From the NCBI GenBank assembly GCA_963931865.1, contig OZ007509.1, forward strand, positions 4,159,531 through 4,223,530: a stretch of DNA of 64,000 bases, given 5' to 3'. The position numbers and the translations under genes were made by a program. The notes beneath the pieces are model-generated. The model did not search any database and had not been told where the DNA came from. It saw only the letters and a list, made by a program, of their open reading frames with translations. Source of the stretch: Axinella damicornis. Lineage: Eukaryota > Porifera > Demospongiae > Axinellida > Axinellidae. The stretch's first letter is position 1, and every line of letters begins with the position of its first letter. Shown here piece by piece: positions 11,316 to 21,200 of this stretch.

Positions 11316-14300
11316 AAAATGAGGTTTTAAGCCTAGAGTTACTCTAGGGGGACCTTTTAACCAGCACAACCTAGAGTTACTCTAGGGGGAATTTTAAACC
11401 AGCACAACCTAGAGTTACTCTAGGGGGAATTTTAAACCAGTGATGAAAGTGTAAAAATCCCAGCATTATGACCTATATTGCTACTTATATGGGGCGATTT
11501 TAAACCACTTCAAGATAATTTAGTTATGAAGGGGCATCCTCATTGAAAGTAATCCTTAATTTATGTACACATTTCACTCTTTATATGGGGCGATTTTAAA
11601 CCACTTCAAGATTAATGGACTATAAAGGGGCATACTCATACAAAGCAACCCAGGATCAATGTTCACATATCACTCTCTATTTTAAACCACTTCCAGACCA
11701 ATGGACTATACAGCAGTCATCCAGGATGCATGTACACATAATTATAGCCTGTTGCCAGGTGGTTGCTAAGAAGACTTATAAATGGCAACCTGCCCACAGA
11801 AGAGCTTGGTATAGCCACTCCTCAGCACCTGATATCTTAGCAACCACCTAGCAACAAGCTATAAATCACCCTCCTACTCCAGGTTTATAAGCCTTTGGGT
11901 GTCCTGCTAACTTTCTTCAACATCCCTCATGAGGGTGATTTAACTATATGGATGCCACTTCAGGGGCTTGTTCCCAAAAAGTAATCAGATCTTTATGCCC
12001 GGGCATGGTCAGCACCTCCAGGTTTGTATGCTGCAAAGCAGCAGCTCCACCATGCTGGAGGCCACACAGCAAACTTTACTTCAACATGAAATACCAACTG
12101 TAGTTCCACTCTTGGACTTTTTTCTGCTGCCCTTTTGCTGACCTCTGGCCTCGTAAAATCCTCCAATATCACTGCCACACAGTCATGGCTGACCACTGAC
12201 CTCCTATAAAACCTTTTCAGATGTCATTACTGCCGACATAATGAAACTGTCCTTAAGTTTAGTCCTATAATTAATCATGGACAAAGACTCGCTAGTACGA
12301 TTCACCTTTGACCTCAGCATGGGTGGAGCTGCTGCTTTGTAGCATACAAAGTTGCAACTAGAGGCGGAGCTGACTATGTGTGCATGGCGGTGTCATGTAG
12401 ACACTTTGGCGCAATGGAAGAGGTACGCCTTTATGCATAAAAGGGAGAATTTACGCCAAGGTTGTACATGACTACACATCTGGGGCCCTGCTAACTTCCC
12501 TAGCCTAGAAATGCCACTGATAGACAGCTCAGTAAATTAGCCCCATGCATGAGTGCGAAGAATACATACAGTAGAGGGGACCTCCACACCACACAAGCTT
12601 TTGTGGCGGGAAACACTCACTTTCAGGTGAATCGTAGAACTAGAAATTGGAGGTGCCAACAGCAGAATATGTAGGGGGGTTACTCAACCCTGCGCGCCTC
12701 ACATGCATTCTAGGCGGGAAGCGCTCATTTTCAGGTGAAACATGAAGGTGTTTAAGACTCTTCTCATCCTTACTTTGCTTCTTGGGGTGTTCCGTATCCC
12801 TCCAACTCCTGCGAAGGAGCAGTTAGTGAAGCAGCATTCGTAGATAGAAGCTGTGACTGGTCATCTGCAAAACACTGGGCACAGTGGTGGGCTAGGTGTG
12901 ATCATTTGAAGATGCTCTCCAAATCATTTTCTATAATGGAGGATGATATATGGACCAGGTGTCCCAGTACCACAAATGCCGTGGAAAGAGGAAATAAGGA
13001 TTGTAAAAGTGACGTACCACAGTCCTTAAAATTAGCAATGATGAAGGTGTATAAAGTTGATAAGGTGGCTTGTTTAAAGCATATTTCGGCAGAAGAAGGT
13101 GCAGGCTTGTCATACAGATCAAGAACAGAAGAAGCGAGGAGGACGTCAGCAGAGAAAAGGCAGAAGCTGAGAATGAAATTAGTTCTGGACAAAACATCGC
13201 AGTTTGGTCCCCCCCGATCGCTCAGATAACTTTGTGGCAAGTTCCAGTGGGTCCCGAAAGAGAGCTTCAATTTCGTGTAAGTTGCAAAATGCCAGCAAAC
13301 GTCTGGCCGTATGTGTTGACAACAGTACTGTACAGTATATCCCGAACAACCATCCTGAAGTCCTGGGGAAACGGGCGAGGATGAAATTTGAGACCACGTC
13401 AGGAGAGGAATGGTATGAAGGAGTAATATCCTCGTATAATGGGCTGACTGGCAAATTCGGGATCTACTTTCCCTGTGACGGAAAAACTGAAGACACATCA
13501 CTTGATGATGAGGACATGGAACTTATTGATTAGATTCCTCAACACATCCACCTTCAAGTATAATTGATTTGTCTTGTTATATATACGATGATTAGCTCAG
13601 TTTACCTGTATAAGTTATTGTTATACCATACAATGCATTATCATAGCTTACCATGCATAATTACATGCATATCAAGGTTATCAATTGTGTTCTATACCTG
13701 TTGACATAGTTGTGAGTTTGGGCTTTTTTTTTTTTTTTTTTTCTTTGCAATAATGCAAGGCTTACACAAATAGCGAAAAAAGTGCTAATGCGAGTGTGCA
13801 CCCTGTTACATATTACTATTACAAGAACAAAGGTGATACAAATGATTTAAAAGAGGTAATGGAGTGTGCAGTAAGTGCTTCATGCGGTAAGTGGGCTTCT
13901 TCAATTCTAACAATTGTCACAGTCTTGAAGTCAAAGGTCATCCACAAAAATATTTATTGTGACATAATCACAGTCTTGAGGTCAAAGGTCATCCACAAAA
14001 TAGTTATGCTGATGTGTACATAAAAATTATTTGTGAGTAATCTCCTTCATAGGCCATTAATCTTGAAGTGGTTTAAAATCGCCCCATGTAAATAGCAAAA
14101 TGTGTACATAAATCAAGGATTACTTTCAGTGAGGATGCCCCTTCGTAACTATATAATATTGAAGTGGTTTAAAATCGCCCCATACAGAGAGTGATATGTG
14201 AACATTGATCCTGGGTGGCTTTGTACGAGTATGCCCCTTTATAGTCCATTAATCTTGAAGTGGTTTAAAATCGCCCTACATGTATATAAAGAGTGAAATG

Positions 14301-14547
14301 TGTACATAAATCAAGGATTACTTTCAGTGAGGATGCCCCTTCGTAACTAAATAATCTTGAAGTGGTTTAAAATCGCCCCATATAAGTAGCAATATAGTTC
14401 ATAATGCTGGGATTTTTACACTTTCTTTACTGGTTTAAAATTCCCCCTAGAGCAACTCTAGGTTGTGCTGGTTTAAAATACCCCCTAGAGTAGCTTTGCT
14501 CACTTAAAGTTCCCCCTAGAGTAACTCTAGGCTTAAAACCTCATTTT
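11316..14547. mobile_element. DNA transposon with long complex terminal inverted repeats
   Basis: The ends AAAATGAGGTTTTAAGCC and its exact complement bound a 3.2 kb block. Inverted repeats of about 400-490 bp on each side are built from sub-repeats: CCTAGAGTTACTCTAGGGGG and a longer unit with GGGGCGATTTTAAACCACTT. The interior carries the remains of a protein (12807-13533, plus). Superfamily not assigned; the repeat architecture is MULE- or foldback-like. Confidence 0.8.
12807..13533 (+). pseudogene. Transposon-encoded protein, C-terminal part, one frameshift
   Basis: The open frame contains a HWAQWWARCDHLKMLSK block, then STTNAVERGNKDCKSD and a basic helical stretch. It breaks at a seven-C run near 13210 and continues in the neighbouring frame as PPDRSDNF. 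That part ends in an SGF29/Tudor-like segment (EEWYEGVISSYNG..GKFGIYFP.DG) and an acidic tail. Removing the run-length difference would merge both frames, so the break is a homopolymer indel or a sequencing error. WW.R..HL and TNAVER.N blocks of this kind occur, as far as I recall, in invertebrate transposon proteins. The catalytic core upstream is not recognisable. Confidence 0.65.
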
Positions 14548-14751
14548 ACACCAACTTCTACATGACCGATACTTGTGTAAACTTGAGTAGCCACCCACTA
14601 GTAACTGCATTAAGCCAGTTGCACGCAAGCGAAAGTGTTCACGGAATGTATGACGTCACATCCGGTAAGTGAAATGTGCGCGTGATTAAAACTATGCCCG
14701 ATCAGACAATTTAAGTGACCGCGGCGATAAACAAGAGACCTGGACGGTCAA
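14548..14751. other. Spacer between two repeats
   Basis: No gene seen; contains cgtgatt/tgacgtca-like promoter words. Confidence 0.3.
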
Positions 14752-15197
14752 GACGGTGAGCGAAGTGTGAGAATCGGTTGAAGTACGAACGAGAACAAAG
14801 CGGTCTTGCTACGTGTACAGCCCTCCTGCCTCCAGTGTTCAGGCTCTGTTCCTGCATAGCTAGATTATTATACTTCGAAGGTATTAGCTATGGTTTCTGT
14901 GACGCTTACTGCCGCGGACATACCGGGAGCAGACCTGAGCGAGCTGTTGGTTCTCTTTTGGCATCGCTATCGGGAAAAGTGCCTGGAACAAGCTCGCGAC
15001 TGCGATCTCAGCTGCCTGCCATCCATTCCAAAACACGCTGAACCATCTCGGTCTCGTACCTGGATCGCTTGGAAATCGGTGGAAGAAGGCGCTCGGATCC
15101 TGGCTTGGGTTGTTGCCACAACACGTTACAGGTATGTCCAGCATATTGCGTTGTTCTCGTTCGTACTTCAACCGATTCTCACTCTTTGCACACCGTC
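14752..15197. repeat. 446-bp unit with ~48-bp inverted ends and an exon-like frame
   Basis: Left arm (gacggtgagcgaagtgtgag...) and right arm are inverted copies with few mismatches. Between them an ATG at 14890 opens a frame, MVSVTLTAADIPGADLSE..., ending at a good donor (cag|GTATGT) after 15131. That could be a first exon of a transposon or host gene, but no following exon is found, and no domain is recognised with confidence. Confidence 0.5.
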
Positions 15198-15761
15198 TTT
15201 ACAGCCAGGGTCCCTTGTCAAACACCACAGTCACATGAACTGTGTAATCCGTATGGTTTTAGTCACGCGTAGGTTTCAAACCGCCCCTTGCCAATTTTGC
15301 CATTCACTGCAATACTTAACGTGGCTATAAAAGAGCAACCGGATGTGAGAGGATAGTCACCACAACTATAGTACCAAATACTTTGCTAAAATAACAATTT
15401 TGTTTTTGTAATGAGTTACAGAGGATGCATTTCAGCCTGGAGTGCTCTCTAGGAGGTGGTTTGACAGGTTCCATTCTCCACATCAATGAAACCCGGTACT
15501 TTGACTGCAGAAGATATGGACAGATAGTTTGTGTCTCCTACAGATAGTAATTCTACTGGTACATGGTGCAGACTGTGGAACCATTTGTGATGACACGCCC
15601 TTCTAAACATCTGGCGCATGCGCGTTTCGACCAAGTCCTTGATTCGTCCAATCAGATACCACGTTGAGCTTGAGCGATCGAGCGGCAATTCAGTCTGCGA
15701 TCCGCCCCCTTCACTGCTGTGTAGATATCAGTGAAGGTTGTGCATCTCACGGTTTTCTCTG
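15198..15761. other. Upstream region of the NYN gene
   Basis: No gene recognised. An inverted CCAAT-type word (ccaatcag, about 15650) lies ~110 bp before the start codon. The minus-strand open frame 15449-15688 has no recognisable domain. Confidence 0.35.
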
Positions 15762-17168
15762 ATGGCTTATTCTGAAGCAGGCGACGAAGAGCATAAATAT
15801 TATTATGTTTTCATCGATGACTCCAACTTATGGATCGAAGGGCAAAAGTACAAAGGACGGAAACTGAAAGACTCGGGAATAGATCCTCGTTACAGAGTGG
15901 ACCTTGGGAGGCTTCTTACCCTCCTGATCAGCAAAGACGACCAGCTCGTGAAAGCCTTCTTGTACGGTTCAAGACCTCCTCCAAACGACACGGTGTGGCG
16001 GGCAGCCAGAGAAAAAAATATAGTTGTGGACGTCTTTGATCGAGCAGGGGGGGTTGAACACGGAAGAGAGAAGGAGGTCGACATAGCAATGGCAGCGTGT
16101 ATGACGGCGGAAGCTTCTGATCTGAAGTCTGCTTATAAGTATGGTGTGGATTTGCCTTATGATATTAGCGATGTTGTGTTCGTTATTGTCACTGGCGACC
16201 GAGACATGAATCCCGCTGTGACAAGAGTGCTTGATGCAGGAATTCACGTTGAGCTATGGGCGTGGAAGAAGGCTATATCCGTTGTGTATAAGCAAATAGC
16301 CAACAAAAGGTCGGAGGTGATGAAGGTTTTCGATCTTGATACTGTTGATTCGAGATTTGGTTACACCCATGTGCAGTCAACACGCAAACCAGGAGATATC
16401 AACCCAGCCCATTCTATCGTATTTCAGGGCCTTGGCGGGTCACGGAGAGCTGTGGAAGACTTGTCAAATCATTTGCTACGGTTATATCGCTTATTCTTTA
16501 CAACATCAATTGGAAACCATGATGTCATAGTAGAATTTCCAAAGTCTCCAGTTGGTGTTGTTTTGGAACAACTGAAGAAGTACCACAACTTTGGTTATCA
16601 AGTCTACAGCTACCCAGAGTATGCTACACACAGGAAGTATGCTACACTCAAGGACCATCACCCTCCTCTACCCCTCTCTAACAAATGGAGTGTACTGGAA
16701 GATTATGACATTGACACTTCAGATACTGAAGCCACAGCTGATGCATTGGACTCGCTGCTGAGTCCTACTCCACCTACTCCAGCCCCAACTGGTTTTGAGA
16801 TTGATATCCAAAAAGATTCGCATGCTGTTGATACAGAAGGCCTAACTGATGACAACTGGGAGATGGTTCTACGATCAAACCCAGGCGCCTATACTCGTCG
16901 ACAAAGGAAACACAAAATTCAATGTAAGTTAGGAATCCACTGTGCCAAAGCCTCCTCTTGTCCTTACAACCACACGCCAGAAGAGAGGAAACTATTTCAG
17001 AAGTACCAACACCAACCATTCAAGTTTTGGAAAGTAAAGCGATGTGAGAAGTCAATACATCATAACCAGCAAGAATGTCCTTACGCACATGAAAGTGACG
17101 ATGCATGGTGTCTGATCTGCAAGCTATCGGGCCACTTCACTAATGATTGCAAAGCGAATTTTGAGTGA
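15762..17168 (+). CDS. NYN-domain (PIN-like) RNase-type protein with CCCH and CCHC zinc motifs
   Basis: Single exon, 468 aa; the ATG at 15762 is the first Met in frame. Residues about 15-170 form a NYN domain: YYVFIDDSNLWIEG (D19/D20, N22), EVDIAMA (D107) and VTGDRDMNPAV (D146, D148). This is the acidic set expected for a metal-dependent PIN-like nuclease. A Pro/Asp/Thr-rich linker follows. The C-terminus has a CCCH-type finger (C-x5-C-x5-C-x3-H), a second imperfect CCCH motif ending CPYAH, and a zinc knuckle CLICKLSGHFTNDC (C-x2-C-x4-H-x4-C). NYN plus CCCH suggests RNA binding and cleavage, as in the ZC3H12/MARF1 type proteins, but this architecture matches neither exactly. The lack of introns among intron-rich neighbours hints at a retrogene or transposon-linked origin (inference). 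All key residues are present, so it looks functional. Confidence 0.85.
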   Translation: MAYSEAGDEEHKYYYVFIDDSNLWIEGQKYKGRKLKDSGIDPRYRVDLGRLLTLLISKDDQLVKAFLYGSRPPPNDTVWRAAREKNIVVDVFDRAGGVEHGREKEVDIAMAACMTAEASDLKSAYKYGVDLPYDISDVVFVIVTGDRDMNPAVTRVLDAGIHVELWAWKKAISVVYKQIANKRSEVMKVFDLDTVDSRFGYTHVQSTRKPGDINPAHSIVFQGLGGSRRAVEDLSNHLLRLYRLFFTTSIGNHDVIVEFPKSPVGVVLEQLKKYHNFGYQVYSYPEYATHRKYATLKDHHPPLPLSNKWSVLEDYDIDTSDTEATADALDSLLSPTPPTPAPTGFEIDIQKDSHAVDTEGLTDDNWEMVLRSNPGAYTRRQRKHKIQCKLGIHCAKASSCPYNHTPEERKLFQKYQHQPFKFWKVKRCEKSIHHNQQECPYAHESDDAWCLICKLSGHFTNDCKANFE

Positions 17169-17396
17169 ATTCTTATCCATTTCACACCCACGCACACATA
17201 CCTTTTATCCATTCAGTTTTAAAATTATATCTTGTGTTATATATTTATTGTTGATGCATGTTTTAGCAACCTATTTGGTTGCTGTATACAACGTTGTGTG
17301 ACTATAATAATTATATCCTTGCTGCATATTGTCCTCTGGTACTCCGAGAGGGGTGCCAGGGAAGGCTGTCTGTCCTTCATGTAGGCTGTCTCTGTA

Positions 17397-17690
17397 TGGC
17401 ATTCCCTAACTGACAAAATTTGACATGAATAACTATAATACTATGATGACTATTTTTTCATGTCATATTGCAAATTGTGCAGTAAGATAGTCTGATAAAA
17501 CTAACATGGACAAAAACATAATAATGATCACGTCATTATTAGAAATGGATTATGTATGTATAGTCATGAAGAGGATATACATTATGACGACAACCATTTC
17601 TTTTGTCTTACAATAATTGTGCAGTATTAAGATAGTCTGACAAAACTAACATGAGGGACAATAATATGGCATTCCCAAACTTGACAAGAA
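17397..17690 (+). repeat. Dispersed repeat, inverted copy at 28545-28798
   Basis: cattccctaactgacaaaat and the following ~290 bp, including cgacaaccatttcttttgtc, reappear in reverse orientation at 28545-28798 with small indels. Probably a non-autonomous transposon. Confidence 0.8.
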
Positions 17691-17968
17691 TATTACCTAT
17701 GATGATAAAAATATTGTAAGATTGATCCAGAAACTATAACATGGACAATAATTATCATTTTTGTATCATGTTCGATTGATCAGTCATGACTATGATTATG
17801 GGCTAGCCTGAGATGATTAAAACACTATACCCAGCCCATGGCTTGTTTGAGTACGATTATCATTTTTGATGATGGTTAAAACATTATTCCCCTCTAGTGG
17901 CTTGTTCAAGTTGATCAATCATGACTGTGGTTAACTTAAGGTGTATGCCTTGCACTGTAGTGCAGCAC

Positions 17969-18052
17969 TAGCGCTGGTTCCCAGGTTCCTCCCTATAGCT
18001 TTGTCGCATATGTGAGCTGCACGGGGTAGAGCCTGGCCTGGGAACGAGCCTA
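17969..18052. mobile_element. TAGCC-family hairpin element (84 bp), degenerate
   Basis: TAGCGCTGGTTCCCAGG ... CCTGGGAACGAGCCTA, flanked by exact 9-bp repeats GTGCAGCAC (17960-17968 and 18053-18061). Confidence 0.85.
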
Positions 18053-18237
18053 GTGCAGCACTTGATCATTTCACAACTTGGCTATTGGAAAGATAATGTA
18101 CGTCACATTTTGCCATGCAGTTTCGTAAAAGCTATCTTACTACAGTCATATATTGAATAACAATTATAATCATGTCAGTTGCATGGGTAGGATAACAATG
18201 TTGAACAAGCTGCGGTGAAAGTGATGTTATAACCATC

Positions 18238-21200
18238 TCAGGCTAGCCCGTAGTAGCCTAGGCTATATAGCACAGCTTTGTCAATAGCCTCGTAGAACTT
18301 GGACTGCTGATTGTGGCAAATTGGCAGCCGGAGAATATTAAAACAACACTCGGCTGTTGGGAGTAGATCATCTCTCAACTCGCGATCAGAGAGGAATTGG
18401 ATCTGGATAGGCTCTGGAAGTCCAAGTGGCGGAAGGGAACTTTGGCCTGTGATAAAATTCAGGATGTTTGGAAGTGTGGCCTCAGTTGTAGATCCTATAA
18501 TTCAGAGGATACCATGGTTAGGCTATCACTGCTAAGACAAACAAACATACATAACGTAGGCTGCATCACTTATTCCAGGCAACACACAATTAGAAATGGC
18601 AGCTAAGATTACTGGCACAGTATGTACAGCCTTCTTTACATGTATGGAAGGACACACCCCAATGCATGTGAGCTATAGCCACTGAACAATTTGCAGAATG
18701 GACACAACAAAGCGAAGCGAGTTCGGTTTGAAGAAGGAACTCCACGCCGATCCGAGGGTCGTGCTAGAGGGGAAGCTTCAGCTTCAGGAAGTATCTCCCT
18801 GCAACTTTCTATGCGCCAGGTGAAGGATTCTCCCATTCAAGCGGAGCATGACCGTGCTGAAGTATGCAAGAGCGAAACAGGCAGGGAACCAGCAGCGAGT
18901 GTCAGGACACCCCTGAAGGCTTGCACGCCAATAAAACTGCCCCCAGAAAACGTATGACATACCCAATCTATTTTCAAATGCGGAAGTACATAACATTTGT
19001 ATTTACATGGCACTGAAGTTACACGCTCCTTCGCCGCCTTCGGCAGCTCATGCGCTCCTGTTATATATTATGAGGGGCAACCGCAAGTTCCTGACAACAC
19101 AACTGCGCAAGGCACTTCTAATTCAGCGATCGTGAGTAATAATTATGTATCATTGCTAAGTGATCGTTTAAATGTGCATGCGTACAAATGAGAAAATGGC
19201 GTGACAAACGAAGCCATAGTTATTGAGTAGGCAGCTGCAGCCGCCTGGTGAAGACTTGGAGGTTGCGAAAAAGCGATGGGTCGTTTCACTGCTCAGTTGA
19301 AAATGCTGCTGTTTCGTGCGAAAACCATTGTGAGAGATTGAGGCATGCAATGATGAGCTAGCTTGTCTGAAGAAAGAGGAAAGAATTAAGAAAGAAGAAA
19401 TTAAAACAATTTGCCCGTTTTGCGAGTACCTGGTGTGGTACTTTTTCGCGACACGAGGAGTCTTGTTGGTAATGATAACACTCGAAGATGAATGGTATGT
19501 GGTTATAGAGGCTAATAAGTGTACCGTTTCTGAGATTTGGCGAGAGGTTTTTTGTATTAGTATATATGCGTGTCCGTCATATCCCTACATATAGAGTCTA
19601 TAGAGTCTACCGACTCTATGATAGAGACTTTGTATCTATTCGAGGGGCAACCACACTCCTGGTAGCAGCCACTGCAATTGGTTGTAACTTAAGGATATTG
19701 CTTTTTCGGATAGCAGACAGCTTTCTCTTCTCACATGCGGCCTGTGAATGAGGCTACATACTTTTCAGCAAGGTAACTGCATAATAATACAAGTACTCAC
19801 CGTAACTATACTGCCGGTCCTCAAGGTAGGTAAAGAAGAAGTCGTATGCTTGTCTCTGCTTCTTTTCCTCCGGCCTCCGTGTCGTAATGAGATATTGCAG
19901 CTTAGCTGCTGTGAGAAACGTCTCTTCGTAAATGAATAGCTCTCTGCACTGCTTGGGAAACCGTTGGACCACACTGACGAAGTCGAGCATATCCAACCCC
20001 CTCCGAAATGAGAGGATGTTATCATCTCTCTTCCTGATCACTTCTTCAACCAGAAGATTCTGAAGGAACGAGTGCTTCGTCAAGTTTGTTATGGCCTTGG
20101 TTGAAGGCCATTTGGAGGAATTAATAATGGCCACTGAGCCCTCCTTTTCAATGAGATTGTCCACCTGTTGAGGTGTGGTTGACATGCTTAGCTGTGAATC
20201 AGAAGAAAATTAGCAATTACTTAGTGATTGATTTATATATGTAATGCTAGAACACAGCATTACAGGTAAGGGCATTAGCCCTTGAGTAGTTATTACATGG
20301 CAGTGTGGGCCATATACCAGATATTGGCTCTGTATGATGTTAGTGCTCGAGGGCCGTCCCTTGAGCACTGATGTCATATAGTGCCACTATCTGGTATGTG
20401 GCCCAAGCTGCCGTGTAATTACTACATGATTACCCTTAGCAACTCATGGTAACAGCTAGGCCCTAGTAACAGCAACGCCAAACATGCAGCAGTAATTGAC
20501 TATCCCCTTAAAAACCCATGGTAACAGCAGAGTATTATTTGGCTTCCTCCAAAATAAATCTACCAGGGTTCCATGGACAGGTGATCTCTTAAAATTATCT
20601 AGATACTAAAACATGTTACCCTAGAGACAAAAATTGGTTCCTTCAAACTTGACACAACTGGCATGAGCTACTTGATTAGTATATATGCCTATAGTTGCTC
20701 CCACGGTGTCACATTGAAAGCTGACTCCATGGGGATTGAAAATACTGCACCGCAATAACATACCTTCTCAACAAAATCCAAAAGGTCACTGTAGGCTAAA
20801 GACTGAGGGAGGTCGTCAACGGACGGCATCATCTCGACTGGGAGGGATGAATCATCCACGTTGCCGGTGAGAATACAGTGGTAGATGGCGGGGAGGAGGC
20901 AAGGAAATCCTGGCCCCCCATTGAGTACTGAGTGAGCCAGTATCATCCCGCCAATTTCAAAAACACTAGACAGCCCCCAGTCTTTTTTGGGGATGCGCCT
21001 CGTTGCATTGCCTTCAAAAAGATTCTTGTCCATCTCTCTGATGAGCAGCTCAAAAAATGTACTTCGAAGCGCTCCAGCATCCACACCCTCCTCCCCCTCA
21101 AACTCCACTACTAGTTGTCGCTTGAAACGCTTGGGGTTACGTTTCATCCCTTTGTAGAATGCTACAGCCCTTGACCATAAATTCTCCTTGTCAACTGAAA

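Larger units (their letters stand above)
17169..18237. other. Intergenic, repeat-rich, between NYN gene and HECT gene end
   Basis: Holds a dispersed repeat and one hairpin element (listed separately); no gene seen. Confidence 0.5.

Noticed and set aside
12902..13501. 199-aa minus-strand frame in the 3.2-kb transposon
   Set aside because: Antisense shadow of the plus-strand transposon protein, which has the recognisable motifs.
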